Assembly (NCBI RefSeq): GCF_000807775.2
Contig: NZ_CP047385.1
Coordinates: 2,976,001 to 3,040,000, forward strand
Source of the DNA: Pandoraea fibrosis
GTDB taxonomy: Bacteria; Pseudomonadota; Gammaproteobacteria; Burkholderiales; Burkholderiaceae
Reading direction: 5' to 3'
Length of the DNA: 64,000 nt
Shown in pieces: positions 9,677 to 19,145 of the stretch. Below the pieces are notes generated by a model. That model saw only the letters and a program-made list of their open reading frames with translations, was not told the DNA's origin and searched no databases. The position numbers were made by a program, and so were the translations under genes. Numbering within the stretch: position 1 is the stretch's first letter; each line of letters begins with the position of its first letter.

Positions 9677-10780
9677 ATGTCTGGCAATACGCTTGGAACC
9701 CTGTTTACCGTCACCACTTTCGGCGAATCGCATGGCCCGGCCATTGGCTGCGTCATCGATGGCTGTCCGCCGGGAATGGCGCTCACGGAAGCCGACATTC
9801 AGGTGGAGCTGGATCGCCGCCGTCCTGGCACGTCGCGTCACGTCACGCAGCGAAATGAGCCTGACGCCGTTGAGATCCTCTCCGGCGTATTCGAGGGCGT
9901 TACGACAGGCACGCCGATCGCGCTGCTTATTCGCAATACCGATCAGCGCAGCAAGGATTACGGCAACATCGTTCAGACGTTCCGTCCCGGCCACGCCGAT
10001 TACACCTATTTGCAAAAGTACGGCGTTCGCGACTATCGCGGTGGCGGTCGCTCGTCGGCGCGTCTGACGGCACCGGTTGTGGCCGCCGGCGCGGTCGCCA
10101 AGAAGTGGCTGGCCGAACGATATGGCGTGCAGGTGCGCGGTTGCATGACGCAGCTCGGCGACATCGAGATCCCGCAGACCGATTGGTCGCAAGTGTCGCA
10201 GAACCCGTTCTTCGCGGCCAACGCCGACGTGGTGCCGCAACTTGAAACCTATATGGATGAGCTTCGCAAGGCCGGAGATTCCGTCGGAGCGAAGCTGCGT
10301 GTCATTGCGTCCGGTGTTCCGGTCGGGCTGGGTGAGCCGTTGTTCGATCGCCTGGACGCAGACATTGCCCATGCCATGATGGGGTTGAACGCGGTGAAGG
10401 GAGTGGAGATCGGGGCTGGTTTCCGTAGCGTCACCCAGAAGGGCTCGGAGCATGGCGACGAACTGACCCCGGAAGGCTTTGTCGGGAACAATGCCGGTGG
10501 CATTCTCGGCGGCATTTCCACGGGGCAGGATATCGATGTCTCGATCGCGATCAAGCCCACGTCGAGCATTCGGACGCCGCGTCGCTCGATCGATGTCACG
10601 GGCCAACCGTCGTCGGTGGAGACTTTCGGTCGTCACGACCCTTGCGTGGGTATCCGCGCAACGCCGATTGCCGAAGCGTTGCTGGCGCTTGTGCTGATCG
10701 ATCATGCGTTACGCCACCGCGCGCAGTGTGGCGACGTGCACGTGAGCACGCCTGTCATCCCGGCACGTGTGCCGGAGTAA
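9677..10780 (+). CDS. aroC: Chorismate synthase
   Basis: A 367-residue enzyme, the usual length, converting 5-enolpyruvylshikimate-3-phosphate to chorismate with reduced FMN. It carries all three classical signatures: [18 protein letters not shown] near residue 15, [21 protein letters not shown] near 125 and [22 protein letters not shown] near 320. It starts [20 protein letters not shown], the canonical N-terminus. Monocistronic by position, with a strong bidirectional terminator downstream. Confidence 0.98.
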   Translation: MSGNTLGTLFTVTTFGESHGPAIGCVIDGCPPGMALTEADIQVELDRRRPGTSRHVTQRNEPDAVEILSGVFEGVTTGTPIALLIRNTDQRSKDYGNIVQTFRPGHADYTYLQKYGVRDYRGGGRSSARLTAPVVAAGAVAKKWLAERYGVQVRGCMTQLGDIEIPQTDWSQVSQNPFFAANADVVPQLETYMDELRKAGDSVGAKLRVIASGVPVGLGEPLFDRLDADIAHAMMGLNAVKGVEIGAGFRSVTQKGSEHGDELTPEGFVGNNAGGILGGISTGQDIDVSIAIKPTSSIRTPRRSIDVTGQPSSVETFGRHDPCVGIRATPIAEALLALVLIDHALRHRAQCGDVHVSTPVIPARVPE

Positions 10781-10841
10781 ATACGCTGGACTGACGACGA
10801 TGCGCGCGACCCGCAGCGAGTGCTGTCAGTTGCGCAAACCA

Positions 10842-10874
10842 AAAACGCCAGACGAGTTGTCTGGCGTTTTTTTT
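10842..10874. terminator. Bidirectional intrinsic terminator, aroC / mliC-like gene
   Basis: A perfect 12-bp stem (10842-10853 with 10859-10870) around a 5-base loop GAGTT. It has a T run on the 3' side and an A run on the 5' side, so it can end transcription from both convergent genes. It lies about 60 bp after the aroC stop and 5 bp from the end of the opposing gene. Confidence 0.92.
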
Positions 10875-10879
10875 ACGTC

Positions 10880-11194
10880 CTACTCCTTGCATTGCGTGAT
10901 CGGGCGTTCGTCCTTCGCGGTGTAGAGCGTGCCTTCCGGTCCTTTGCTCCACCAGACGAGTGTCGATCCGACATGTTTCTCTCCGCTCGCTGCGCGCGCG
11001 GGCTTGAGGACCTCCCGCTTGCCCATCCAATACAGCGTAACGTTACCGCCCAGATTGTGATCGTCATAGACGACCAATGCGACGTGCGCGTTGTCACACA
11101 AGTACGACACCGACTTTGCCTGCACGGCGCCACCGGTGAGCGCGAGCGCGCCCGTCAGTGCGACACCCGACAACCTGATGGAAGTTCTCGACAT
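10880..11194 (-). CDS. Periplasmic c-type lysozyme inhibitor, MliC family
   Basis: A 104-residue protein with a signal peptide of about 25 residues (SGVALTGALALTGGAVQA followed by KSV) and a MliC/PliC domain. The domain shows YLCDNAHVALVVY, then TLYWMGKREVLKPARAASGEKHVGSTLVWWSKGPEGTLYT, matching the family blocks around the SGxxY-like loop and the tryptophans. There is no lipobox cysteine, so I call it periplasmic rather than a lipoprotein. Two adjacent ATGs occur (11197 and 11194); the second is better spaced from AAGGAGG. Such proteins protect the cell wall against host lysozyme. Confidence 0.82.
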   Translation of the reverse strand: MSRTSIRLSGVALTGALALTGGAVQAKSVSYLCDNAHVALVVYDDHNLGGNVTLYWMGKREVLKPARAASGEKHVGSTLVWWSKGPEGTLYTAKDERPITQCKE

Positions 11195-11286
11195 CATGCC
11201 TCCTTGCCATTGGCGTTGATCCGACATCGATATGACGGCGATTGCGTGAGCGAGTTGCGAAATGGCGCGTCATCTATGGCTTGCAA

Positions 11287-11312
11287 ACAAAAACCGCCGG
11301 ACGAGCCGGCGG
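11287..11312 (-). terminator. Intrinsic terminator of the ETF-QO gene
   Basis: Read on the minus strand, a GC-rich stem GCCGCCGG/CCGGCGGT with a four-base loop is followed by TTTTTGTTTG, starting about 10 bp after the ETF-QO stop codon. Confidence 0.85.
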
Positions 11313-11322
11313 CAATACGACA

Positions 11323-12993
11323 TTACATGTTCGGGTAGTTAGGCCCGCCACCGCCTTCCGGCGTGACCCACACGATATTCTGCGTCGGGTCCTTGATGTC
11401 GCACGTTTTGCAGTGCACGCAGTTCTGTGCGTTGATTTGCAGACGCTCCGAGTCGTCGTCGTTCTTCACGAATTCGTACACGCCCGCCGGACAATAGCGT
11501 TGTTCGGGGCCCGCGTATTCGGCCAAATTGATCCCGACCGGTACGCTCGGGTCCTTGAGCGTCAGGTGAGCAGGCTGGTTTTCTTCGTGGTTGGTGTTCG
11601 AGATGAAAACCGACGACAGACGGTCGAATGTGAGCTTGCCGTCCGGCTTCGGATAGACGATCGGCTGGCATTGCGCGGCCGGCAGCAGGCTTTCGTGATC
11701 GGCCTTCTTGCGATGGATTGTCCACGGCATTTTGCCGCCCAGCAGCTTCTGCTCGATGCCGGTCATGAGCGTGGCGACGGTCAAGCCCTTCTTGAACCAT
11801 TGCTTGAAGTTGCGCGCCTTGTTCAGCTCTTCGTGCAGCCACGACTGCTCGAATGCTGCCGGGTAGGCAGTGAGTTCGTCGCGTTGACGCTCGGCGCTCA
11901 GCGCGTCGAAAGCGGCATCGGCCGCCATCATGCCGCTCTTGATGGCCGCGTGACTGCCCTTGATGCGACTCACGTTGAGGAAGCCCGCCTCGCAGCCAAC
12001 GAGCGCCCCTCCCTTGAATACGAGCTTCGGCAGCGCCAGCAACCCACCCGCCGTAATGGCGCGGGCACCATACGAGAGGCGCTTGCCGCCCTCGAGGAAG
12101 TGGCGAATCGACGGGTGCGTCTTATAGCGCTGGAATTCCTCGAACGGGGACAGATACGGATTGCTGTAATCCAGACCGACGATGAAGCCCACGGCGACCT
12201 GATGGTTCGGCAGGTGGTAGAGGAACGACCCGCCGTAGGTCTGCGCATTGAGCGGCCAGCCGGCCGTGTGGATCACCAGGCCTTCCTTGTGCTTGGCCGG
12301 ATCGATTTCCCACAATTCCTTGATGCCCAGACCGTAAGCCTGCGGATCGCGGCCTTCATCGAGGTTGAACTTGCGCATCAACTGGCGCCCGAGGCTGCCG
12401 CGTGCACCTTCCGAGAAAATCGTGTATTTGGCATGCAGTTCCATGCCGAGCTGGAAGTTCTCGGTCGGCTCGCCGTCTTTGCCAACGCCCATGTTGCCGG
12501 TCGCCACGCCCATGACCGCGCCATCGTCGTCGTACAGGATCTCGGCGGCCGGAAAGCCAGGGAAGATCTCGACGCCCAGCGCTTCGGCCTGCTGGCCGAG
12601 CCAGCGCACGACGTTGCCCAGACTGATGACGTAATTGCCGTGGTTCTGGAAGCAGGCCGGCAGCAGCCAGGACGGGGTGGGGGTGGCGCCCGTCTCGTTC
12701 AGGAACAGGAAACGGTCTTCCACGACGGGGGTGTCGAGGGGGGCACCGAGTTCCTTCCAATTGGGGATGAGTTCGGTCAGCGCACGCGGGTCCATGACGG
12801 CGCCCGACAGAATATGAGCACCGATTTCCGAGCCTTTTTCCAGCACGCAAACGGAAATTTCCTTGCCGGCTTCCTGCGCACGTTGCTTCAAACGGATAGC
12901 CGTGGACAGGCCGGCCGGACCGCCGCCAACAATGACGACGTCATATTCCATCGACTCCCTCGGGCCGTACTGCTCAAGCAGCTTGGGATCCAT
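11323..12993 (-). CDS. Electron-transfer flavoprotein:ubiquinone oxidoreductase
   Basis: A 556-residue flavoprotein with an N-terminal FAD motif (YDVVIVGGGPAGLSTAIRLKQ, about 17-37) and the ETF-QO ubiquinone-binding middle. The C-terminal ferredoxin-like domain has cysteines in RYCPAGVYEF and NAQNCVHCKTCDIKDP that ligate one 4Fe-4S cluster. The length matches bacterial and mitochondrial ETF-QO. It passes electrons from fatty-acid and amino-acid dehydrogenases via ETF to ubiquinone at the inner membrane. The start at 12993 has AGGAGC upstream; the longer open frame upstream has no family similarity. Divergent from the SDR gene. ETF subunits are not in this window. Confidence 0.95.
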   Translation of the reverse strand: MDPKLLEQYGPRESMEYDVVIVGGGPAGLSTAIRLKQRAQEAGKEISVCVLEKGSEIGAHILSGAVMDPRALTELIPNWKELGAPLDTPVVEDRFLFLNETGATPTPSWLLPACFQNHGNYVISLGNVVRWLGQQAEALGVEIFPGFPAAEILYDDDGAVMGVATGNMGVGKDGEPTENFQLGMELHAKYTIFSEGARGSLGRQLMRKFNLDEGRDPQAYGLGIKELWEIDPAKHKEGLVIHTAGWPLNAQTYGGSFLYHLPNHQVAVGFIVGLDYSNPYLSPFEEFQRYKTHPSIRHFLEGGKRLSYGARAITAGGLLALPKLVFKGGALVGCEAGFLNVSRIKGSHAAIKSGMMAADAAFDALSAERQRDELTAYPAAFEQSWLHEELNKARNFKQWFKKGLTVATLMTGIEQKLLGGKMPWTIHRKKADHESLLPAAQCQPIVYPKPDGKLTFDRLSSVFISNTNHEENQPAHLTLKDPSVPVGINLAEYAGPEQRYCPAGVYEFVKNDDDSERLQINAQNCVHCKTCDIKDPTQNIVWVTPEGGGGPNYPNM

Positions 12994-13171
12994 TGATGCT
13001 CCTGTTATAAACGTTAGAATTCGTGGGTGCGGCCATTTTCCGGGAATGGGGAACACCTCGCAACCGCATATTAATAGCACGATCGTTCGGTTTGGTAGGT
13101 AGGAAGCTCTAGCGGCGAGCCTTGCGGCGGTGCCGTTTTTCAACAGGTGTTTGGGGTTGAGGGAGACGACG

Positions 13172-13948
13172 ATGGGGCGTTCGCTGAATCTGGAAGGCAA
13201 AGTGGCGATGGTGACGGGAGCATCGAGCGGGCTCGGCATGCAGTTTGCCAAGGTGCTCGCCCAGGCCGGGGCCAAGGTCGTGCTTGCCAGCCGCCGGGTG
13301 GAGCGGCTCAAGGAGTTGCGCGCGGAGATCGAGTCGCAGGGTGGGGCAGCCCACGTCGTACCATTGGACGTGACCGACTACGACAGCATTCGGGCGGGTG
13401 TCGCGCATGCCGAGACCGAGGCCGGGGCCATTGACATTCTCATTAACAATTCGGGCGTGTCGGCGCAGCAGCGGCTGGTCGATGTGACGCCTCAGGAGTA
13501 CGACTACGTTCTCGGCACGAATACGCGAGGCGCTTTTTTCGTGGCGCAGGAAGTCGCCAAGCGCATGATCCGTCGTTCGAAGGGGGATCCGCAGCGTCAG
13601 CACAGAATCATCAATGTGGCGTCGGTTGCGGGGCAACGCGCCATTTCCATGCTCGGCGTGTATTGCGTCAGCAAGGCCGCGGTCATCCATATGACGCGAG
13701 CAATGGCACTGGAGTGGGGGCGTTTCAACATCAATGTGAATGCGCTGTGTCCGGGCTATATCGACACCGAGATCAACCACGAACATTGGCAGACCGAGGC
13801 GGGTCGCAAGTTGATTCAGATGTTGCCGCGTCAGCGGGTGGGGGAACCAAGCGATCTCGATGGACTGATTCTGCTTTTGGCCTCGGACGATTCTCGATTT
13901 ATCAATGGCTCGATCATGACCGTCGACGATGGTCTGGCGGTGGGATGA
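13172..13948 (+). CDS. SDR-family NAD(P)-dependent oxidoreductase
   Basis: A 258-residue classical short-chain dehydrogenase. It shows the nucleotide-binding motif TGASSGLGMQFAKVL (about 15-29), an NNSG variant of NNAG (ILINNSGVS), the catalytic Ser in NVASVAGQ, YCVSK as the YxxxK motif, and the PGYIDTEIN loop. The start at 13172 follows a GGGAG ribosome-binding site. The substrate is not predictable. Divergent from ETF-QO across about 180 bp, which hints at acyl-CoA or fatty-acid metabolism. Confidence 0.9.
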   Translation: MGRSLNLEGKVAMVTGASSGLGMQFAKVLAQAGAKVVLASRRVERLKELRAEIESQGGAAHVVPLDVTDYDSIRAGVAHAETEAGAIDILINNSGVSAQQRLVDVTPQEYDYVLGTNTRGAFFVAQEVAKRMIRRSKGDPQRQHRIINVASVAGQRAISMLGVYCVSKAAVIHMTRAMALEWGRFNINVNALCPGYIDTEINHEHWQTEAGRKLIQMLPRQRVGEPSDLDGLILLLASDDSRFINGSIMTVDDGLAVG

Positions 13949-14127
13949 GCCATTTCAAGCCGAGTGCCGCGATGATTCCGTCGATTGCGCAGGCCGGGTG
14001 CGATGCGGCAATCGGGGATTGCCCGAGGCAGTCAGCCGCGTGAGCACGGGCGCATAATTTGTCGATGCTCACGGGGTCGTGACGGGTGTTGCGTTGACGT
14101 CGGACCCCGAATCATCTTGAGGACAAC

Positions 14128-15192
14128 ATGCGTAATCCAGGCTGGCGGGGGCTCATCGGAGTCGCGCTTGCCCTCGCCGTTACTGCGCTGCCCGTGGCCG
14201 CGCAACCCTATAAGGCCGAATACTCGCTGTCGATCGTGCCGGACGCCGGCACGCCGTGGGGCAAAGGCACACAGCTCTGGGCGGACATGGTGCGCGAGCG
14301 CACTCGCGGGCGCATCAACATACGGTTACACCCGGGCGCCATGCTTGTCGGTGGCGATCAGACGCGCGAGTTCACCGCATTGCGCCAGGGCGTGATCGAC
14401 ATGGCGGTCGGCTCGACGATCAACTGGTCGTCGGCAATCCCCGAATTCAACGTCTTCTCCTTGCCGTTTCTGCTGCGCGGCTACCGGTCGCTCGACGCGC
14501 TCACACAAGGCGACGTTGGGCGTGAGCTGTTCCGCCGCGTGGAGGAGCAAGGGGTCGTGCCGTTGGCGTGGGGGGAAAACGGGTTCCGACAACTGAGCAA
14601 TTCGCGTCGTCCGATCCGTGCGCCAGAAGATATGCGAGGCCTGCGTTTCCGCGTTGTCGGGTCATTGCTGTTCAACGACATCTTCACGGCGCTGGGCGCA
14701 GTGCCCACGCAGATGACATGGAACGAAGCCATTCGGGCGATACGCACACGCAAGATCGATGGTCAGGAAAATCCGATCACGATCTACAACAATGTGCGAC
14801 TCGATACGCTGGGGCAACGCTACATCACGGTGTGGGATTACGTGGCAGATCCTATTCTGTTCGTCGTCAACCGTCAGGTCTGGGAGAGTTGGTCGCCACA
14901 GGATCGTGACATCGTGCGCGAGGCGGCGATGGAGGCCGCACGCTTCGAGGTCACGCTGGCCCGGGAAGATCTTCTGAGCACCGGGCGCGGCACCTGGGAG
15001 GATCTGGAGGCGCGCGGCGTCAAGGTCACGCGACTCACGCCGGATCAGCGTCAGCGCTTTGTCGATTCGACGCGCGCCGTCTATACGAAATGGAAGGCGC
15101 TGGTCGGGCGCGATCTGGTCGAAAAGGCCGAAGCAGCGGTGAAAGACGACGCGTCGCTCAACAAGCCGAACGATATGAGCGTGCGCAAGTAA
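14128..15192 (+). CDS. TRAP transporter solute-binding protein, DctP type
   Basis: A 354-residue periplasmic protein with a signal peptide (GVALALAVTALPVAA-QPYKAEY, cleavage near 25). Its DctP-family core includes the PLAWGENGFRQLSNSRRPIRAPEDMRGLRFRV block and the conserved arginine in the FRV region, which binds the carboxylate of organic-acid ligands. A second block is ENPITIYNN. No DctQ or DctM membrane genes lie next to it, so it is an orphan binding protein here. Upstream ATG with GAGGA ribosome-binding site. Confidence 0.9.
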   Translation: MRNPGWRGLIGVALALAVTALPVAAQPYKAEYSLSIVPDAGTPWGKGTQLWADMVRERTRGRINIRLHPGAMLVGGDQTREFTALRQGVIDMAVGSTINWSSAIPEFNVFSLPFLLRGYRSLDALTQGDVGRELFRRVEEQGVVPLAWGENGFRQLSNSRRPIRAPEDMRGLRFRVVGSLLFNDIFTALGAVPTQMTWNEAIRAIRTRKIDGQENPITIYNNVRLDTLGQRYITVWDYVADPILFVVNRQVWESWSPQDRDIVREAAMEAARFEVTLAREDLLSTGRGTWEDLEARGVKVTRLTPDQRQRFVDSTRAVYTKWKALVGRDLVEKAEAAVKDDASLNKPNDMSVRK

Positions 15193-15375
15193 TCGCGGAG
15201 GACGTGGGTTCGGAAATGTCCGAGGTACCACGCTCACGTCGTCCGAAAAACCTGCCGGTTCAGGCAAATCACGGCGTGGTGCCACACGCCCATCCATCCG
15301 AAGCGCTACACTTTATCCCCATGGCGCCCTGTCATCGCACGACGGGGCGTTGATTTTCAATATGGGGAATTTGCA

Positions 15376-15789
15376 GTGTCGTCAGAATACAAAGAAGTCT
15401 TTCGCATGAGCATGCCTATTCGCTGGGGCGATATGGATGCGTTCGGGCATGTCAATAACACCGTGTACTTTCGCTACATGGAGCAGGTGCGGATCTCCTG
15501 GCTGGAGTCCCTGAACATTGCGTCGGAAGAGAGTTCGACGGGCGAAGGGCCGGTCATTATCAATGCGAACATGACGTTCTTGCGCCAATTGCGCTATCCG
15601 GGCGATATCGATTGCCGCATGTTCGTCGGTGCTCCAGGACGTAGCAGTGTCGACACCCGATTCGAGTTACGCCGTGCCGATACGCCCGACGTGGTCGTTG
15701 CCGAGGGCGGCGCGAAGATCGTCTGGGTGAACTACAAGGAGGAGAAGTCGGTGCCGCTGCCGGAAGCCGTGCGGGCGCTGATGGCGTGA
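15376..15789 (+). CDS. Acyl-CoA thioesterase, 4HBT hot-dog family
   Basis: A 137-residue single hot-dog-fold protein with the 4-hydroxybenzoyl-CoA thioesterase active-site block IRWGDMDAFGHVNNTVYFRYMEQ; the aspartate in GDMDAFGHV is the usual catalytic residue. The start is a GTG at 15376; an internal ATG at codon 11 would cut into the first strand. It hydrolyses an acyl-CoA of unknown chain length. It converges on the PAS-LuxR gene with a 55-bp gap. Confidence 0.88.
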   Translation: MSSEYKEVFRMSMPIRWGDMDAFGHVNNTVYFRYMEQVRISWLESLNIASEESSTGEGPVIINANMTFLRQLRYPGDIDCRMFVGAPGRSSVDTRFELRRADTPDVVVAEGGAKIVWVNYKEEKSVPLPEAVRALMA

Positions 15790-15844
15790 GATCGCTGCCG
15801 GGGCATGAGGAGCGCGTCGTATGCGCTGCGCATTCTCTCGCGGT

Positions 15845-16390
15845 TCAGTTGCCGAGCAGTCGCTGAACGAGTTCGGTGGCCGTGCCTGCGCCGTACTTCT
15901 GCATCAGACGTGCGCGATAGATATCGACGGTGCGCGGGCTGATGTCGAGGATCTTGCCGATCTGTTTGCTGGTCTTGCCTTGCACGAGTTGCGCGGCGAT
16001 TTCGCGTTCGCGGGCCGTCAGAGCTACGGCGACCCGGCGCGTAGCGGACATATCTTCGAAGGTCCAGAGGCCCGCGGCATGGGGATCCTGAACGTCGAGC
16101 GAGCGCCCTGTTACGTGGCACCAGAATAGCTCGCCGTTGGCGCGACGCATGATGCGCTCGTCAGCGTAGACCCCTTGAGTGCTCATGATCGGGGGGATAC
16201 GTTCGCCGATGCGCTCGAACTCCTTCGGCGATGGATATAGCACTTGAAATGACTGGCCGATAAGGGATTCGTGCTCGTAGCCGAAGATTTTGCCGAGCTG
16301 ACGATTGCAGTCTTCGATGATGCGCTGGCGAGAAATGACCAGGCCGACTGGCGCGATGTGAAAGGCTGTCTGGTAGTCGAACGTCGGCAT
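15845..16390 (-). CDS. PAS - LuxR-type HTH transcriptional regulator
   Basis: A 181-residue regulator with a PAS domain at about 5-115 (FHIAPVGLVISRQRIIEDCNRQLGKIFGY) and a LuxR/FixJ helix-turn-helix at about 122-178 (LTAREREIAAQLVQGKTSKQIGKILDISPRTVDIYRARLMQKY). It has no receiver domain, so it probably senses a ligand or redox cue directly through PAS. It is transcribed away from the CoA-transferase operon across a 226-bp spacer and is the natural candidate for its regulator. That link is inference from position. Confidence 0.9.
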   Translation of the reverse strand: MPTFDYQTAFHIAPVGLVISRQRIIEDCNRQLGKIFGYEHESLIGQSFQVLYPSPKEFERIGERIPPIMSTQGVYADERIMRRANGELFWCHVTGRSLDVQDPHAAGLWTFEDMSATRRVAVALTAREREIAAQLVQGKTSKQIGKILDISPRTVDIYRARLMQKYGAGTATELVQRLLGN

Positions 16391-16616
16391 GGGGGGCGGT
16401 GCGGGTCCGGTCAGGCCGCGTGCCGGTGCTGCGCGATGGCGGCTCGATACGCGGGGAGATATGTAATTTCACGTATTGTGCCCCATTTGCCCGCCACCGT
16501 AAGCTCTATGATTGCATGAGGTGCATTGTCCTGGCGGTTGGCGGGGCGGCGCAAGCCTCGCAACGCGTGAGAGCGCGGCATAATTTCAATTCTCAACCGA
16601 GGGAAAGGGACAAACG

Positions 16617-17315
16617 ATGAACAAGGTATACGCCAGCGCCAAGGAGGCGCTTGCCGGTGTCGTCGCAGACGGGCAAACGCTCGCCGTCGGTGGCTTCGGC
16701 CTGTGTGGCATTCCGGAGGCCCTGATCGCCGCGTTGCGCGACTCGGGCGTCAAGGGGCTCACCTGCATCAGCAACAACGCCGGTGTCGACGGCTTTGGTC
16801 TGGGTCTGCTGCTCGAGACGCGTCAGATCAAGAAAATGATTTCCTCGTACGTTGGCGAGAACAAGGAATTCGAGCGCCAGTATCTGGCTGGCGAACTCGA
16901 ACTCGAATTTACGCCGCAAGGCACGCTGGCAGAGAAGCTTCGCGCCGGTGGTGCGGGCATTCCGGCGTTCTTCACGAAGACCGGTGTGGGCACCGTGGTC
17001 GCCGAAGGCAAGGAAACGCGCGAGTTCGACGGCGAGACATACGTGATGGAGCGCTCGCTGCGCGCCGACGTCGCGCTGGTGAAGGCTGCCAAGGCGGATC
17101 GTGCCGGTAACCTTGTGTTCAATCGCACGGCGCGTAACTTCAACCCGATGGCCGCCATGGCCGGCAAGATCACGATCGTCGAAGTCGAAGAACTGGTCGA
17201 CACCGGTTCGATCGACCCGGACGACGTGCACCTGCCCGGTATCTTCGTTCAGCGCATCGTGCTGAACGCGCATCCGGAAAAACGCATTGAACAGCGCACG
17301 GTACGTGCCAAGTAA
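16617..17315 (+). CDS. scoA: 3-oxoacid CoA-transferase subunit A
   Basis: A 232-residue family-I CoA-transferase alpha subunit. It has [25 protein letters not shown] (about 15-40), the CoA-transferase signature region [15 protein letters not shown], and [20 protein letters not shown]. With subunit B it moves CoA between succinyl-CoA (or acetyl-CoA) and acetoacetate or a related 3-oxoacid. It is preceded by a strong GAGGGAAAGGG ribosome-binding site and followed 23 bp later by subunit B. The A/B pair faces a 3-hydroxybutyrate dehydrogenase, which supports an acetoacetate substrate. Confidence 0.92.
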   Translation: MNKVYASAKEALAGVVADGQTLAVGGFGLCGIPEALIAALRDSGVKGLTCISNNAGVDGFGLGLLLETRQIKKMISSYVGENKEFERQYLAGELELEFTPQGTLAEKLRAGGAGIPAFFTKTGVGTVVAEGKETREFDGETYVMERSLRADVALVKAAKADRAGNLVFNRTARNFNPMAAMAGKITIVEVEELVDTGSIDPDDVHLPGIFVQRIVLNAHPEKRIEQRTVRAK

Positions 17316-17338
17316 GCGCCGAGATCAAGGAGATAACC

Positions 17339-17977
17339 ATGGCATGGAATCGTGATGAAATGGCTGCGCGCGCGGCGCGTGAGCTCGAAGACGGCTTTTA
17401 CGTCAACCTCGGCATCGGTTTGCCCACGCTGGTGGCGAACCATGTGCCGGCGGGCATGGAAGTGTGGCTGCAATCGGAGAACGGCCTGCTCGGTATCGGC
17501 CCGTTCCCGACGGAAGACGAAGTCGATGCCGACATGATCAACGCAGGCAAGCAGACGGTCACCACGCTGCCGGGCTCGTCGATCTTCTCGTCGGCGGACT
17601 CGTTCGCGATGATCCGCGGTGGTCACATCAACCTGGCGATCCTCGGCGCCATGCAGGTCAGCGAGAAGGGCGATCTTGCGAACTGGATGATTCCGGGCAA
17701 GATGATCAAGGGCATGGGCGGTGCGATGGACCTCGTTGCCGGCGTGGGTCGCGTGGTCGTGCTCATGGAGCATGTTGCCAAGGGCGATGCCCACAAGATC
17801 CTCAAAGCTTGCGATCTGCCGCTCACGGGCGTTGGCGTGGTCAACCGCATCATCACCGACCTCGGGGTGATCGATGTCACGCCGGATGGCCTGAAAGTGG
17901 TTGAGCTGGCGTCGGGTGTGACGAAAGAAGAAATTTCGCAGAAGACCGGGGCGCCGCTCGATACGAGCGCTGTCTGA
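17339..17977 (+). CDS. scoB: 3-oxoacid CoA-transferase subunit B
   Basis: A 212-residue beta subunit. The stretch [14 protein letters not shown] holds the catalytic glutamate (SENG motif) that forms the glutamyl-CoA thioester, and [17 protein letters not shown] is the conserved N-terminal block. It pairs with the A subunit just upstream, with ribosome-binding site AAGGAG. A strong terminator ends the operon about 115 bp downstream. Confidence 0.93.
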   Translation: MAWNRDEMAARAARELEDGFYVNLGIGLPTLVANHVPAGMEVWLQSENGLLGIGPFPTEDEVDADMINAGKQTVTTLPGSSIFSSADSFAMIRGGHINLAILGAMQVSEKGDLANWMIPGKMIKGMGGAMDLVAGVGRVVVLMEHVAKGDAHKILKACDLPLTGVGVVNRIITDLGVIDVTPDGLKVVELASGVTKEEISQKTGAPLDTSAV

Positions 17978-18090
17978 GGTCAGGGTGAGGTGTCAGTCGG
18001 CTCCTGTTGCAATCGCGCAGAGGCCTCCTGACACGCGGTGTTGCTGAGGGTTGCCGTGGCCGTTGAACCCGGTGATCAGTGGAAGGCGAA

Positions 18091-18123
18091 ACGGGCGGGG
18101 AATTTCCCCGCCCGTTTTGTTTT
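18091..18123 (+). terminator. Intrinsic terminator of the CoA-transferase operon
   Basis: A perfect 11-bp GC-rich stem (18091-18101 with 18105-18115), a three-base loop and TTTGTTTTC downstream. It lies between the convergent scoB and 3-hydroxybutyrate dehydrogenase genes. Confidence 0.88.
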
Positions 18124-18190
18124 CAGGGTGTCGGCACACCCTCTGCGGCGTTTGCGTTCAGACGTTCGCCGAGCGTTGCAGGCGGGGCGG

Positions 18191-18982
18191 TTACTGCGCG
18201 ACCCAGCCACCATCCATGTTCCATGCCACGCCGCGGACCTGCGCGCCGGCGTCGCTGCACAGGAAAACGGCTAGCGCGCCAAGCTGTTCCGGCGTCACGA
18301 ACTCGCCCGACGGCTGCTTTTCGCCAAGTAGCGACCGCTTTGCCTCATCGCCCGAAAGATGCTCGCGTGCGGCGCGATCGTCGATTTGCTTTTGCACGAG
18401 CGGTGTGAGAACGAAGCCCGGGCAGATCGCATTGGCTGTTACGCCTGTCTGCGCGTTTTCCAGTGCGGTGACTTTTGTCAGGCCGACGATGCCGTGTTTG
18501 GCGGCGACGTAGGCCGATTTGCCAGCCGAGCCCACGAGCCCATGGACCGAGGCGATATTGATGATCCGTCCCCAGTTGCGCTGGCGCATGCCGGGCAAGG
18601 CGAGCCGCGTGGTATGAAACGCCGAGCTCAGGTTGATCGCGATGATCGCGTCCCATTTGTCCGTCGGAAAATCCTGAATCTCGGCAACGTGCTGAATGCC
18701 CGCGTTGTTGACCAGAATGTCGACGCCGCCGAATTCCGATTCGGCGTATTGCATCATCGCTTCGATCTCGCTGGCGCGGCTCATGTCGGCGCCGTGATAC
18801 CCGATCAGCGTGCCGGTGTGCCCCGCCTTGGCCGCCGTTTCGGCAATGGCCCTGCGCGCTGCATCGGCGTCACCGAAGCCGTTTGTGATGAGATTGGCTC
18901 CCTGTGCCGCGAGTGCCTGTGCCATACCGAGACCAATGCCGCTGGTCGAGCCGGTCACGAGGGCGATTTTTCCTTTCAACAT
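18191..18982 (-). CDS. bdhA: 3-hydroxybutyrate dehydrogenase
   Basis: A 263-residue SDR matching the BDH branch. It has VTGSTSGIGLGMAQALAAQGANLITNGFGD, NNAGIQHVAEIQDFP, SVHGLVGSAGKSAYVAAKHGIVGL (YxxxK with the catalytic Ser) and ICPGFVLTPLVQKQIDDRA. The QHV and LTPLVQKQI blocks distinguish BDH from other SDRs. It interconverts 3-hydroxybutyrate and acetoacetate with NAD. It converges on the CoA-transferase operon, so together they can take 3-hydroxybutyrate to acetoacetyl-CoA. Confidence 0.9.
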   Translation of the reverse strand: MLKGKIALVTGSTSGIGLGMAQALAAQGANLITNGFGDADAARRAIAETAAKAGHTGTLIGYHGADMSRASEIEAMMQYAESEFGGVDILVNNAGIQHVAEIQDFPTDKWDAIIAINLSSAFHTTRLALPGMRQRNWGRIINIASVHGLVGSAGKSAYVAAKHGIVGLTKVTALENAQTGVTANAICPGFVLTPLVQKQIDDRAAREHLSGDEAKRSLLGEKQPSGEFVTPEQLGALAVFLCSDAGAQVRGVAWNMDGGWVAQ

Positions 18983-19145
18983 TGCATGGTCTCCGTGCGG
19001 ATGAAGGGTGGGGGATTTGCCCGCAATCGATGAGCACGTCCGCGAACTGCGGTTTGATGCGGTTCATAAGTCGCCTCATTCTAGCTTACGGTTCCGGGCA
19101 GGCGCGGTAGAATTCGGGTCTGGAAACCGATCCGATGAGTCTGCC

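Noticed and set aside
11242..12996. 584-residue plus-strand frame across ETF-QO
   Set aside because: Antisense shadow of a clearly recognised enzyme.
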